Origin: Nemopilema nomurai
Lineage: Eukaryota > Cnidaria > Scyphozoa > Rhizostomeae > Rhizostomatidae
Direction of reading: 5' to 3'
Length of the DNA: 64,000 nucleotides
Assembly (NCBI GenBank): GCA_003864495.1
Contig: ML133451.1
Location: 847,267-911,266 of the forward strand
Part shown: piece after piece, positions 32,433-44,890 of the stretch
How the letters are laid out: every line of letters begins with the position of its first letter
Position numbering within the stretch: position 1 is the first letter of the stretch
The notes under the pieces: generated by a model
The model's input: the letters and a program-made list of their open reading frames with translations, nothing else
Told to the model about the DNA's origin: nothing
Database searches by the model: none
Position numbers and translations under genes: made by a program

Positions 32433-35400
32433 ATGGAACCTTCCAACGCAGCCATTACTGCTGTTTGTGACGCTGGTTGGTTGTTTGACCACTGCAGATC
32501 TATCACCAATGACGTTTCTTCTTATGGTGCAATCTGCCCATCGTACCTGTTTGCTGTTGAAAAGCCATACTTCTTGACTAAAAGAACTTCAGAGGAATGT
32601 ACAACTAGTCAAAAATATTTTGGACAAACTTTAAATGATGTTAAGGCAAAGAGAAAGCGAAAGGTTGCTTCTTTATCTTTTAATCCGGTTTCACGAATTT
32701 TTCTCGTCAAAATGGAATTCCATTTGTTGATGACCGTTGCCACCATAGCTGGGTCAGTATAGCTATACTATACTGGCTAATAGCTAAATTTTGCTATAAC
32801 AATAACCTTTATGCAAACGTCGTTATTTACAGCTGGATGAGCGATTGCCTATATATGCGTTAGCGTTATTGGAAAACTAGAACGCTTCCTTAAAGAGCTG
32901 GAATTCTTCCTAAGAGAACTGGAACTCTTCCTAGAAGAACCGGGACTCTTCCTAGGAGAAGTAGTACTCTTCGGAGAGGAACTAGGACCTTTTCTTGGAG
33001 AACTGGAAATCTTTTACGAGGACGGGTTATCTACTTTTGTACGACATGCAGTCGTCGTGCATCTGTACACACCCTTGGTTGGATGCCCTTGGTGCCAATA
33101 ATATCTATATGTGTATATTTTTTGTTCATTTCCTAGATCCGAAGCGACGCAGCCCTGCCTGACAATTTAGGTGATATATCTAAGGTAATGGAAGAAACTT
33201 TCTTAATAAATCGGTAAGACGACAGAAAAGCTGTTCATGGTGGAAACATGCTCGGAACAGTAGAAACACAATTTTCGCATACTTAAGAAACGTTTTTCGT
33301 CCGACTCTCCACAGAGTATGCAAGCATCGGAAAATGAAAAAAGTTGACAAAATAAATAGCCAGTTGTGGAGGTCATTTTCTTAACTGTTACTTGGTATTA
33401 AAAGACGGAATATTTACCGAGTCTTGTCACTCAGCTCATAAATGTCAAATAAACCCCGTTATGGTTGAAAGCGCCATCGAAAGGAGGCAGATTTTTTTCA
33501 ATCAAGCATCTCTTAGCTCGGCGGGTTTAAAACCGAATTCCTTGACTTGTGGCCATAAGGTGAAACAAAGACAGCCGGAAGCATCGCTTTTGGCATGAGC
33601 TTTTGGTTTTTTTGAGAAGGTGGTTTATTTACTTTGCAATCGAAGCTCTCCATGTTGCTAGCAGAGATTTCAGCTGTACACATCTGCTCTGGCTGGAGAC
33701 AGAGAGATAACCTAGTCATGCCCTGTGCGTAGTTATGAGCCGCGAATAAAAAGGCAAATACCAAGTTGAGCAGTGGTCTTTCAGATTTTGGAGCTTTGCT
33801 AAAAGTGTCACCCTAAAGGAAGCTAATTGACATCTTATACTTAAATTGTGTAGCTTAATTTTTATACAATTTCTATGCTTTTTTGTTTGTTAATTTTCTG
33901 CACAATTCATGGTATTCTAGATCAAAGACTTTTTGCTGGCTACCCTTAAAAAGCTTCTCAATGACGTAAAAGATGGCAGCAACCCCATGTCACTAGTTTT
34001 CAACCACAGTTCGTCATGTGGAGCTGAAGGTTTGCGACATTTCCTCCTTTCAGAATCATTTCCTCCTTTCAGAATCATTCCCCCCTTTCAGAACCATTTT
34101 ATCCTTTCTTCACTTGATATGTTTGTATCACATGCAGAACCTCCCAATTCCGTTTTTGACATGATTCAATATCCAGCTTTACTGTGCACCTTTATTTCTT
34201 AGGAAATCGTTGTATTCCAAATGATTCCATCAATTTTGTTGAGCTTTGCGATCTTGCGATGCAGTTAAGCCAGGATATAGCTGAATGTGATACAGTTCTC
34301 TTGGAAAATGGTGAGAGGTATTTTATTGCCCTCCTCTAACATCCCCTTTTCTGTCTGACGTCATTGCTCCTTTTTAACTGCCGAAAATGTGAATCATGAG
34401 CAATTCAAAGCAGAGCCTTAGAATTTAGGCCTTAATTATCACTTCATTCCGAATTGAGGCTGAGCTTTTGTTATAGCATTTCCACGTTGCAAATAGTGGC
34501 TTGCAAACGAACATTCAACTTAACTTAATACATTTCGATTCTTATTCTTTTTGTATTGCGAATGTAGACGGGTCACGTTGCTTTATGTGCTTTCAGATGA
34601 TCATAAAGGAAGTTACTGCCCATGCCTTCCTTATAACCTTATATTCGCTACATTTCTCAAGGAAAAGATTTGGAATTCAGCTTTTTTTACTCTGTTTTAA
34701 TTGTATGTTCTACCTCTTTTTATCCATATCTTTTCAGACACTGAGATGATAGCGGATGTGTTCAATAAAGTTGTCAAAAATACTCGCGATTCTCCAGTTT
34801 TGATGAAAGCACTTGGTGCTGATTTCATCATTCCTTCATTGTCAGTTTTTATGATGTCAGATGTGGAAAACCTCGGCAATTTGTTGGACGGTGGTTTGTT
34901 CATCATAAAACGATGTTTCCATGTAATCCAAGTCATCTAATCAAATTTCATGTGCTATTATGAAATATTTTAGAAAAATATTATACTCAATTATACTATA
35001 ATTTCGTTTTGTTTAAGGAACGTCTTGTTTGCCGTTACGCCATCTTCTATTCATCAAAACTTGTAATCAAACGTAGGTCTAAGATAATAACATAAAAACG
35101 AAGAACAGCAAAACTTGTTATATGAAGACAGATATCCTTTACTTGCTGTCAGATCTCAGTAAAGGTTTCGCAATCTCGCAGGTACCATCTATGACCTGGT
35201 GGTTGTCGACCCTCCGTGGAACAACAAGTCAGCTAAAAGAGCCAAAAGGTGAATTTGATTCTAATTACTAACTTCGGTTTGACTCGAAGCTAGACTAAGA
35301 GGTGACATCTCTCGAGTCTAAAATGTCAATGATCTGGAGTAAGTAAAAAACCTTGATGAATGAACATAGAGACGCATAATGTTAAGATAGTTTTGTTGTT

Positions 35401-36968
35401 TGTCTGTTTATCTAGTTATTTTAACATCTTATATCGCGATGGTTTGTTACTGGCAGTGATAATTTACCAGGCGAATCAAGGTTGACCAAGGTTGTTTGAT
35501 AACCAAAGCAAAATTTATTCACAATTTACATTCCACATACAGGTACAAGTGCCTGTCTCTCCAAGATGTTAAGTCTCTTCCCGTCCCAAAAGTCATTTCA
35601 GCCGGATCACTGGTGGCAATTTGGGTTACCAATAATCAGAAGATTATTGATTTTGTAAAGGAAGAGCTCTTCCAAACCTGGTCATTAAAGTTGGTTGCAG
35701 AGTGGTTTTGGCTCAAGGTACACTAATGATTTGGTGCAATCCCCTACACGAACTTGAGTGAGGCAAAAAATGCAAGAATTATGTCACTAATTGCTCAAAT
35801 ACTTTCCCCATGCTTTTCCGTTTTAGTTCTTGGAACTCTGAATATGCTACGTGGCTTTAATTCAATCATTCGTGCTTCCGATCGATTCAGTCGGGCGTAC
35901 GACACCTCACTGTGTTTTCTAGTGATAATTGTTCTAAAATTTGTATTGGAGAATTTGGTTTGTAATCTAATTTATATTTCTTAGATTTTCGTTCCTCATT
36001 GCCCCGTGAGTCTTATACCAGTTCACTTAAGATAAATGTACCCCATAAGTGTATGATGGATTCATGTTTGTAGATAACAACGACAGGAAGTCTTGTGTGT
36101 GAGTCTGATTCTGTGCACAAGAAACCGTACGAACGCTTGTTCATCGGAAGGCTAGTCAATGGGGCAGAAAAACAAGCCAAACTAGATGTTGCATTTCCCT
36201 ACCAGAAAGTCGTTTGCTCTATCCCTTGCCGAATGCATTCTCGAAAGCCACCACTCAATGGTATCTGATTAAGTGTGATTTTTGCAGTTCGTCTTCTATT
36301 TTTACTTTATAAGCAAATGATAAGGCAAATGGAGAGAGCCGTCATTTTGGTTTAAGATAGTGATTCGAACTAAATTGGTATCCAAACTGTGCAAGACGTT
36401 TATTCAAAGGGAAGACATTAGAGCTTTGTTGCTTTGCTTGAAGGGTGATTTGTGAGCGCTGCAAACACACTGACTTTTTCCTTTGTCCGTTTGTTTGGTG
36501 TGTTTAAAACAGAAGAAATTACTTTAAGTATCGTAAGAGTTCATTTTATATATCCAATTAATTGTTGCAACGACATTTGACGGATTAAATGCAGCATAGC
36601 ATCTTTTATATAAACAAACGGCTCCTTTGGTAGCAAATCTATCTTGCAAAGTTTGCAACATGTTTCGATAAGTTGTGCTCAAACAGTACTTATGTAGCGT
36701 ATGCCAGACAGGCTATTGAAGTATGCTGTTATGAAAGTATTAGTAGGCCTTGCGGCATTCTAAAAAGGTGCAACGAAGCCACAAAATCAGCTGAAGTTTT
36801 TTGTTTTTTGTTCCAGAAATTCTCGCCGATTTCCTGCCTTCTAAGCCTAGATGTCTTGAACTGTTTGCCCGAAATTTGTTGCCTGGTTGGACAAGCTGGG
36901 GGAACGAGGTATCTATTCGAATCTGCTGTTTTTACCTCAACCAAAACAATGTAAATGATAATGAATGA
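32433..36968 (+). CDS. METTL4: METTL4, MT-A70 family adenine N6-methyltransferase
   Basis: Nine exons by homology and phase: 32433-32687, 33137-33184, 33921-34029, 34203-34310, 34738-34890, 35182-35248, 35543-35717, 36074-36260, 36817-36968. The sum is 1254 nt, 417 codons plus TGA. The start is supported by the family N-terminal block AGWLFDH and by KRKRK with SFNP. The SAM-binding catalytic motif DPPW is at 35208-35219 within VVVDPPWNNKSAKR, followed by SLQDVKSLPVPKV, LVAIWVTNNQK, AEWFWLK, HKKPYERLFIGR, VCSIPCRMHSRKPPL and LELFARNLLPGWTSWGNE. Human METTL4 is 472 residues and methylates N6 of adenines in U2 snRNA (m6Am) and reportedly DNA. All core motifs are intact. The 48-nt second exon is the least certain. 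The last 20 residues differ from vertebrates; GAGGTATCT at 36906 could be a donor to a further exon. Confidence 0.92.
32878..33012. repeat. Degenerate ~21-bp tandem repeat in METTL4 intron 1
   Basis: About six diverged copies of a 20-21 bp unit like AGAACTGGAACTCTTCCTAG. The copies differ at several positions, indicating an older array. Confidence 0.75.
33272..33372. repeat. Dispersed ~100-bp repeat, copy A
   Basis: Matches 40603-40702 across TTTCGCATACTTAAG, then TTTTTCGTCCGAC, CTCCACAGAGTATGCAA, TCGGAAAAT and CCAGTTG. It contains a short inverted repeat, GCATACT facing AGTATGC. It lies in METTL4 intron 2 and is non-coding. Confidence 0.75.
34038..34098. repeat. 20-bp tandem repeat, three copies, METTL4 intron 3
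   Basis: Three head-to-tail copies of CATTTCCTCCTTTCAGAAT plus one base; the third copy has CCCC for TCCT. It begins eight bases after the donor of the exon ending at 34029. Each copy carries a CTTTCAG acceptor-like sequence. Confidence 0.85.
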
Positions 36969-37142
36969 CTCGTAGAGTTACGCCGCTGCCGACCTGAATA
37001 CAGCCATGTCCTTAAAGATTTAATTAAAATTTTGGAAAAATTGGTCCAAAATCATTTGCAAATCGCATGATATTTAGTACCACCGAAAACAATATTATCA
37101 AAGCAACCAGTAACCAATTTGTTTACTACCGAAAACTTTCAA

Positions 37143-37148
37143 AATAAA
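37143..37148 (+). terminator. Candidate METTL4 polyadenylation signal
   Basis: AATAAA 175 bases after the METTL4 stop codon, the first canonical hexamer seen downstream. Confidence 0.4.
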
Positions 37149-37690
37149 TGTTTTCAAGGCAAGACAATTCTTTGTATTTGCGTGGAGTCTAGTCTCGTAT
37201 TGATGTAAAACCTCTGGTTGAATTGGCAATGGTTTTAAAATCAAATACACCAAACCAACCTTCCTTCAAGATCGTCTTCAAAATGACCCACCTAATGCCA
37301 ACAGACCAAAATTCTCAAACTGATTGTTGACCTTGCAGGAAGCATTTCTTTATAAAGTGACATTCACTGTTACCTTAGACTGCGCAGACAAAACGCCACC
37401 CGAACCCCCTGAATTTCACCATCCCCTCCCCCCGTTTCTTCCTATTGGTCACTGCTGAAACACAAGCAGCTTGCGTTTAATGCGGTGATCGACTCAAATC
37501 TCTTCACAGGCATTGAAAACCATAACATGCATGATTAAAATTATTACATCACTGTTGTTTAATGTACTCTTCATTGGGTTCTACACGATGGCTATTAAGC
37601 CGGTGCCAGCCATTAGCAAGATGTTATTGTGCTGCTGTTGACTGTTAAATTCGTTAAAGTGAGAAGTGTAACTGCTGTAGCTGAATTGCA

Positions 37691-38210
37691 TTAACCAAGT
37701 ATTATCATTGTAGTCAGTCATAGTCAAATATCATCATTTTAGTTAGCCGTTACCAGGTATTTTTATTCAATTTAGCCATTACCAATATTGCCACTTTCGT
37801 TAGCCGTTACCAGGTATTATCATTATAGTTAGCCATAACCAAATATTATCATTTTAATTGGCCGTTACCAGGTATTATCATTGAAGTTTGCCATAACCAA
37901 GTATTATCATTTTAATTGGCCGTTACCAGGTATTATCATTGAAGTTAGCCATAACCAAATATTATAATTTTAATTGGCCGTTACCAGGTATTATCATTGA
38001 AGTTAGCCATAACCAAATATTATCATTTTAATTGGCCGTTACCAGGTATTATCATTGAAGTTAGCCATAACCAAATATTGACATTTAAATAAGTCATTAC
38101 CAAGTATTATCATTATAGTTAGCCATAACCAAATATTATAATTTTAGTTGGTCGTTACCAGTTATGATCATTGTAGTCAGCGATAAACAAGTATCATTAT
38201 TGCATTCAGC
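37691..38210. repeat. 58-bp dimeric minisatellite
   Basis: About nine copies of a 58-bp unit that is itself two diverged 29-bp halves. One half reads GTTACCAGGTATTATCATTG and the other CATAACCAAATATTATCATT, alternating regularly in the middle of the array. The flanking copies are more diverged. Confidence 0.88.
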
Positions 38211-39775
38211 CGTTTTTTGAATTCATCAACGCAAAGAGTGAAAATTTTAAATGTTTCATTGAATAGTAGTATCACGATGAAAGGGACATTGTATCTAGTT
38301 GGTCAATCGTAGGCTGTTAATTAGAAGAAATGATCAGGATTGTTTTTTTCATGAAAGTTAAACAATTTTGGAGTTAGATAACGATACATGTTTGAGTTAA
38401 TGATACTTTAAAAATCATTAATATTAATACCTTTATTATTAGTGCCAATTATTTATATTTCTATTCCTTTGCTGATGGGGTTTTATTTGTCAAATTATCA
38501 CCTGTCTAACTTGCTCTTTTACAAACGGGTTGTCTTTATACCTTGGTCTGTTTCTCTTCTTACCACATTTTTATAGTGCTTCCTTCATATTTTAATTGGA
38601 GCAGAGAAATATGAAAGTAGAAAGTATTTATCTGATTCTCTTTCAGAACCGCCTTATGCATTAGGGGTGTTGAATGATTTACAAGTGGTAGGTGACATTT
38701 ATCCGTCATGCTGATAGTATTAGCCGAAAAGAACCAGTTTGATAGTTGCCAATTCTTTTTTCTAGGTTATCAAGCATCAAAATGTTCAGTATTTTCAGGA
38801 ACAAAAAAAGAGTGCTTAAAGGTTTGATTTGATTTAATTTAATTCCGTGAGGAATGAAAATTTTGTAATTTTATCAAGATATTATTTTGTTCTCGAATGT
38901 ATGTTGTTCTCGAAGTTCAAAGGAGTTTAGTCGAGTATTTGTGATTAAGGCCTGGTTTACTTTGTAGGCTGTTGAACTAATGCCACTGTGTAGGCAAGAA
39001 AGCAGCCAGCGACAATAAAGCCAAGTGGACTGCCAACATCAGAGATAACACTATATTGTAAACAATCATGTGGATTTGCTTAAGAGATGAAAATATGTCG
39101 CAGTTTTGTGTCGTCAAAACAAGCTGTCCCTTCAATAAAGTATTTTGTATTTAGCAACTATCTAACGGCACGTTATCAGCTGATTAATTTTATATTAAAC
39201 AATGATAATTATATTGATATTAGTTACCACGTTGGTTGACTTGCTGTTGTTGCAGTGTCTCATTGTTAAATATACCTTTTCTTCAAGTTTTAACCATAAG
39301 TTTGCCTGCTTTCGTCAGGTTTCTATTTGTTTAATTAACTGGGATATTTGTCAATTGCAATGTTTCTGAGAAGCTAATCATTCCTCTCTTCCTTCGTTAA
39401 GATTCTTGTGTAACGTCTGCACACTTACTTCCTTCGCGCACGTTGCTCAAACAACGTAGGCTCGTTTTGCAATTGTCATCGCTACATGTTTAAGTGTGTC
39501 CTAGACCGACCATCTCCTGTGCAGTTGAACTGCTTTTAAACTTAGGCCGTTTTCTCGCTGGAATAGTTTTCTGGCAGTGTCTTGTTGAAACACGCTTTAT
39601 CTTACAGTTTTGTTTCTAAGTTACCGACTTACACAAGAAATTTCACGAAGCCTAAAAACTTTTTCTCTATTGAAATTCAGTTCTCTTGATAAAGCGACAA
39701 AGCAGCCTTTTTATTGTGATGGCGGCAGGGCTTTCCAAGTACTTGGCCTCTCTTCTATATGCCGCTTTTAAACTT
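38211..39775. other. Intergenic, no gene seen
   Basis: AT-rich sequence between two minisatellites. Short frames only, and no recognised domain or RNA gene. Confidence 0.5.
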
Positions 39776-39934
39776 GGGTCGCTGAAACTCTGTCCACCGT
39801 GATTGGGTCGCTGAAACTCTGTCCACCGTGATTGAGTCGCTGAAACTCTGTCCACCATGATTTGGTCGCTGAAACTCTGTCCACCATGATTGGGTCGCTG
39901 AAACTCTGTCCACCGTGATTGGGTCGCTGAAACT
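39776..39934. repeat. 29-bp minisatellite
   Basis: Five and a half copies of a 29-bp unit beginning GGGTCGCTGAAACTCTGTCC, nearly identical (GTGATT/ATGATT and GGG/GAG/TTG variants). The near identity suggests recent expansion. Confidence 0.93.
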
Positions 39935-41579
39935 TGGGAGAGCTGTGTGGGAACTGTCAAGCGGACCCGTTAACGTTTGCGATTTTGTCGTACAAAGATT
40001 AACTAAGTTTGAGTGGGTGTACTAGACCTAGGGAATGGGGGCTAAGCCGGTATAATATTGAATTCAACAATGTGCTTTGAATATGCAAAAGCAATGGTTA
40101 CGCTGTTCCGTGCTATTTCGAACTTCTAACATTGTTTAGGGAAATTTCACAGGTTTAGCTATACTTGTTTTTGACGTGACCATTAATGCCGAGCTCAGAA
40201 CTGTTGGTTAATTTTATACAGGCGGAAGGATATATATTTAGTTTACCAAGCGAACTACTGCAGCCGAATAACGAATGACAGCTTACAAGCGAATATAAGG
40301 ATTAGTTGAATGATTAATGCTAAAATTAATGGGGCCTACATTTCCCCCTTATGGTATGGTGTCTGGAAGTTGGCGCGGTTTGCCTCTGTCTGACGGGGCA
40401 ATTTGTCTGTGCTGAGATCCCGGGATTCTCCCCCGAGACTTTCTTCAGACTCTGAATGGTAGCTTCTGGAAGATTGTTCACTGTCGCGCGAAGCTAAATC
40501 GTCTATGTTGACAGGAACGGATTGTCGTTCATTTACAAGTTTGTTGAACAAGTGTTTTGCGGCACCAAAACTTCATAATGGCAAGAAAAAGCGGAACTAG
40601 ATTTCGCATACTTAAGTTACTTTTTCGTCCGACACTCCACAGAGTATGCAAACGTCGGAAAATAACCAAAAGCTGTTAGAATAAAATCCAGTTGCGGATC
40701 GAAAACACTAGAGGGTGAGAAGAAGATTGCGTGATTGGTTACAATTGAACAACGTTACTTAACACCTAAATTCAGAAGAGCCCAAGAGAAAGGACGAACT
40801 CTTTCTGTCTCAAAGAATGGGAATTTCCCTTGAAATGTAGACAGGCTCTAAAACACCTTTGTGAAAAGACGACCTAGCTTGCCCAATTATTCGAAAATTG
40901 TCGTCACTGTATGTTTTGGCGCAATCTGGATTCTCACAAAAGGTGTTGCGTATCCTTATTGAAAATGGTGGAAGATTCTATGGTTGGGAGAATGATATCA
41001 GGCAGTCTCACTGCCGCAAAAATTGGGGGAATCAAACCCCAAAACGGTAGTGAAAGTCCGAAATTCTCCCTAGAGAAGGATTTTCCAAGGATGTTTCTGC
41101 AGCTGACAACCAACCACTACAGAAGCCAACTGTTTCAAGGAAGACGAGAAGGGGCGTAGGAAATGAGGCCAAATAACTAATGATAATAGAGAAGGAGAAG
41201 ATAGCAATAGAAAAGAGAAAATTGTTACTGTAATGTAACTTTTCCACTGGCCCTGTTATTGGGATAGGCTTTGCCTAAAAGCTTACAAAGAGGCACCAGT
41301 CAGTGAACTAGCATCGTCAGAAGAGCTCAATGTTGTCAGTTCTAAATCATCGTCGAAATCAGATGGAGTTTTATCGCCTCCGAGGTGAAGATCATTGTAT
41401 TTAGAATGATTACCGCTTGCCTCATTCTCCTTGCTGACTACTTTAATCCTAGTTGAGGGAAACTTTTCACGTGATTCGCACATTGAATCATTTTACTTTT
41501 GCAAGATTGAATTTAACAGTTTGTGCTATTCTTACCACATATTTTTCGCTGGTGCTTCAAGCAGACATAAACTTTTTCA
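39935..41579. other. Intergenic stretch with one dispersed repeat
   Basis: Contains copy B of the dispersed repeat (40603-40702). A minus-strand frame at 40336-40551 is rich in Ser and Glu and a plus-strand one lies at 40911-41159. Neither is recognised as a gene. Confidence 0.4.
40603..40702. repeat. Dispersed ~100-bp repeat, copy B
   Basis: Same orientation as the copy at 33272-33372. Shared blocks include TCGCATACTTAAG, CTCCACAGAGTATGCAA and GGAAAAT. The sequence outside these limits does not match, so the unit is short, as expected for a MITE or SINE fragment. Confidence 0.75.
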
Positions 41580-43035
41580 AAAATCCAAGTTTCAATAAAC
41601 AATCAGCTAACAGACAGTTGCACTTTGTTGCTCTAACTATCGCTCAATTTCTGTGCTACCAATTGCCTCTTGCCTTTTTGTGAAACTAATTTATGACCAA
41701 TTGCACAACTACCTAGATTCCAACAAACTCATTTTCAGTAAACAATCAGCTAACAGACAGTTGCACTTTGTTCTGTCGTGTTTGCTTAAGTGCAAAACCA
41801 AATGGTGCCTGAATTTAGAGGGCGGTAAATACACTACCGTTACCTTTGTGGACCTCAAAAAGGCTTTTGACACGGTGAACCATGAAATATTACTGCGAAA
41901 ATTGGAACTTTACAGCATTCGTTGTAAAGAAATGAAATGGTTCTGCTCTTATGAATCTATAACATGTGGCCTCGGTTTTTTGTTATTTATGTCAATGACC
42001 TCCATCTGCAGATGAGATATTGTGACGTTAATATGTCTGCAGATGATGCAGGCCTTATGTTTGCGTCGGATACAGTTATGCATTTTAATGACTGCGTCAA
42101 TGAAGACCTGAATAACCTTAAATCTTGGCTACAAGGTAATACATTGTTTCTGAATGTTGCTAAGACAAATAATCTTGTAGTTGGCAGCAGAAAGCGACTG
42201 AAATATATAAGTGTTGATAAAGTAGCAAACCCCTCTTTCAAAGTTGGCGCGGAGAATGTTTCCATGGTAGAAAATATAAATACCTGGAGGTCGTTGTTGA
42301 TAAACATCTAAGTCGGGAAGAGCAAATTTCAGCAGTGACGAAGAAAGTTTCCCATGGATGTTACGTTTCTCAAAAAAGGATCTGCTCATTGCTACTGTAC
42401 AAAAAATGTACAGATGTTTGGTGGAATCATATTTCAGATATAGCTGCCTGGTATGGGGAGTGGTAGGTATCAATGCTATCAATAGGCTGCAAACACTTCA
42501 AAATAAGGCGGCAAGAATTGTCACAAAGCTTGTAGTCATAGTCAGAAAGCTTGGTTGGTCAACTATCAATGAACTTATCGAATCAGAAACCTTGAAGATG
42601 GTGTACAAGTCGGTAAACGACCAAGCTCCCACTTGCCTTACGGAAATGTTTGTCAGGCTGTCCGATACATGCAAGAGAGAACTTTGTAATACTAAAACAG
42701 ATTTAGCCGTTCCTCATCGCAAATCGGCTTTCTGGCAGAACTGCTTTTCATAAAAGGTTGCTAAATTACGGAACAATCTTTCTGTGGAAGTCAAATCATC
42801 AAAATCTTATGAAATATTCAAAAAACGTATCAAAAATGCCAACACCATACTCTGATTCTCTCTTTCATGCTTTTAAATTTGTTTTTGAAATAATTTTGTG
42901 AATAAATAAATAAATCTCTTTGTTGCTATGTATGCTTTTCTCCTTTCTGTATTTAGTTTTGTATTTATTTCCACTGTAAATCAGTCCTTTGACTGACATG
43001 ACCACCGTGCCTAAAGAATGTGAAATGAAATAAAT
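41580..43035 (+). mobile_element. Decayed LINE, copy 2
   Basis: Broken reverse transcriptase frames in order: 41653-42015 (TFVDLKKAFDTVNHEILL), 41964-42311 (SADDAGL in place of the usual YADD, and NTLFLNVAKT), 42358-42753 (YRCLVESYFRYSCLVWG, LQNKAARIVT). Stops and frameshifts separate them, and a segment including most of motif B is missing near 41960. The 3' end has GTGAAATGAAATAAA near 43021, similar to the tail of the LINE at 22320-24048, so both belong to related families. Confidence 0.85.
41596..41773. repeat. 36-bp direct duplication within LINE copy 2
   Basis: A block of about 36 bases (AAACAATCAGCTAACAGACA onward, through TTGCACTTTGTT) occurs at about 41598-41632 and again at about 41739-41773 in the same orientation, 141 bases apart. 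Confidence 0.85.
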
Positions 43036-43054
43036 ATGGTGTTCCATTTCCAAT

Positions 43055-44890
43055 CATTGGCACAGATCGCACACTTCGGTCTCAAGGCGGATATCCGTAA
43101 TCAGAGACTGGTCGACACGACTACCAACTTAACGGCGAATGGCATCAAGTCTCCACATCGCTCTCCATGTCCTGTGTATTGTCTTCCAGAAGTTGCAACA
43201 CCCTACCAGAAATTTCTTGCAAATTTCCAGGTATCGTCCGTCCATGCTACAACGATGCTGCTGTCAAGCGCCACATCACGCACCACATCACCACTCCTCC
43301 TGCCTTTTGCCGGCCCCGACGTCTTCCTCCAGACCGCCTCACAGTTGCAAAAGCTGAATTCGACCACATGCTCCAACTTGGTATCATCCGCCCTTCTTCT
43401 AGCAGCTGGTCTTCGCCACTTCACATGGTACCCAAGCCGACACCTGGTGACTGGCGTCCTTGTGGTGACTACCGCTCTCTCAACCGTACACAGTTGAGAG
43501 AGCAGCCCCCCATTCCTCACATCCGAGACTGCATCTCTTCATGGAAAAACAATCTTCTCCAAAATCGACCTCGTTAAAGCCTACCACCAGATTCCAGTTC
43601 ATCCAGATGACATTCCGAAAACCGCCATTTCCACGCCATTTGGTTTGCTTGAATTCACCCGTATTGGTCTGCGTAACGCTGCCTAAACATTCCAACGATT
43701 CATCGACGAAGTCCTTCTAGGCTTTGATTTTGTATACGCCTACCTTCTGATTGCCAGCCGTTCGGAGCCGAACATTTTCAGCACCTGGAACTTCTCTTCA
43801 AACGCCTCTCTGAGTTCGGCATCGTTATCAATCCTGCTAAATGCACGTTCATAGTTTCTTCTCTCGACTTCCTTGGACACCACCGCTCATCGGATGGAAT
43901 TTCTCCGCTTCCAGCCAAAGTCCAAGCCATCCAGAATTATCAGCCGCTAACTTCGACCCGGAATCTCAGAGTATTCGGACATTCCTAGATCTCGGCAGCT
44001 TCTACCGCCGTTTCATTCCAAATTGTGCAGAAATATTGGAACCTCTAACAGATCTTCTCTCTGGTAAATCTTCCAACCAGTCATTCAAGCTCACCGATAC
44101 TGCCATGTCTGCCTTCAACACTATGAAATCAGCACTCGCTAAGGCCACCATGCTTAACCACCCGTCTTCTGAAGCGCTGTATTGACTTATGGAAGATGCT
44201 TTTAGCGTTGCAGTCGGGGGTGTCCTACAGCAGAACATCCACTGTCACTGACAGCCAATCTCCTTCTTTTCGAAACGCCTTCAACCAGCTGAAGTCAAGT
44301 ATAGCACCTTTGGTCGTGAACTTTTTGCAATATGCCTGTCCATACGGCACTTTCACCATTACTTCGAGGGACGAGAATTCTACGTCACCTGGATTATGTC
44401 TCCCAATTCACCACTGACATCCGTCATATCCAGGGATCCAACAACCCAGTAGCGGATGCTCTCTCTCGCATGGACATCAATGCTATACACTGTGGTAACT
44501 CGATCGATTTTGCCCTCCTTGCCAAGGCACAGCAGTAAGTTCCGCTTCTTCCTGCGACGCACATTCCATCAGCTCTGTGTCTCAAAAATGTCCCATTGCC
44601 ATTTTCCTCTGGTACCATCCTCTGTGATACTTCCACCGCTTCACCAAGACCGTACGTTCCAGCATCCTACCGCCGCCTTGTCTTCGACAGCCTCTTTGTC
44701 GCACCCAGACATCTGGGCTACGCAACACCTAACAACCGAACGTTTTGTTTGGCCCGGAATAAACAAAGGCATCCGTGAGTGGACCCGTGCCTGCCAGAAG
44801 TGCCAACAGGCAAAAATTCATCGCCAAGAAGATGTCTTCTTGCACTCAATACAAGCTGCTCTGCTTGTTCGAGTAAAACTTGATATGACA
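43055..44890 (+). mobile_element. Decayed Ty3/Gypsy retrotransposon pol region
   Basis: Order of domain traces is that of Ty3/Gypsy: end of protease (RLVDTTTNLTANGI at about 43102-43146), reverse transcriptase (KPTPGDWRPCGDYRSLN near 43430-43480, then [19 protein letters not shown]), RNase H (VAVGGVLQQN, then HIQGSNNPVADALSRMD at about 44425-44475) and the zinc-binding start of integrase (CQKCQQAKIHR at about 44789-44821). Frames shift repeatedly, a TAA stop lies at about 43683, and the reverse transcriptase active-site aspartates are absent near 43733-43750. No LTR, gag or complete integrase core was found. Non-functional remnant. Confidence 0.88.

Noticed and set aside
39667..39960. Minus-strand 97-codon frame with repeated RWTEFQRPNHGGQ
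   Set aside because: Antisense translation of the 29-bp minisatellite at 39776-39934.
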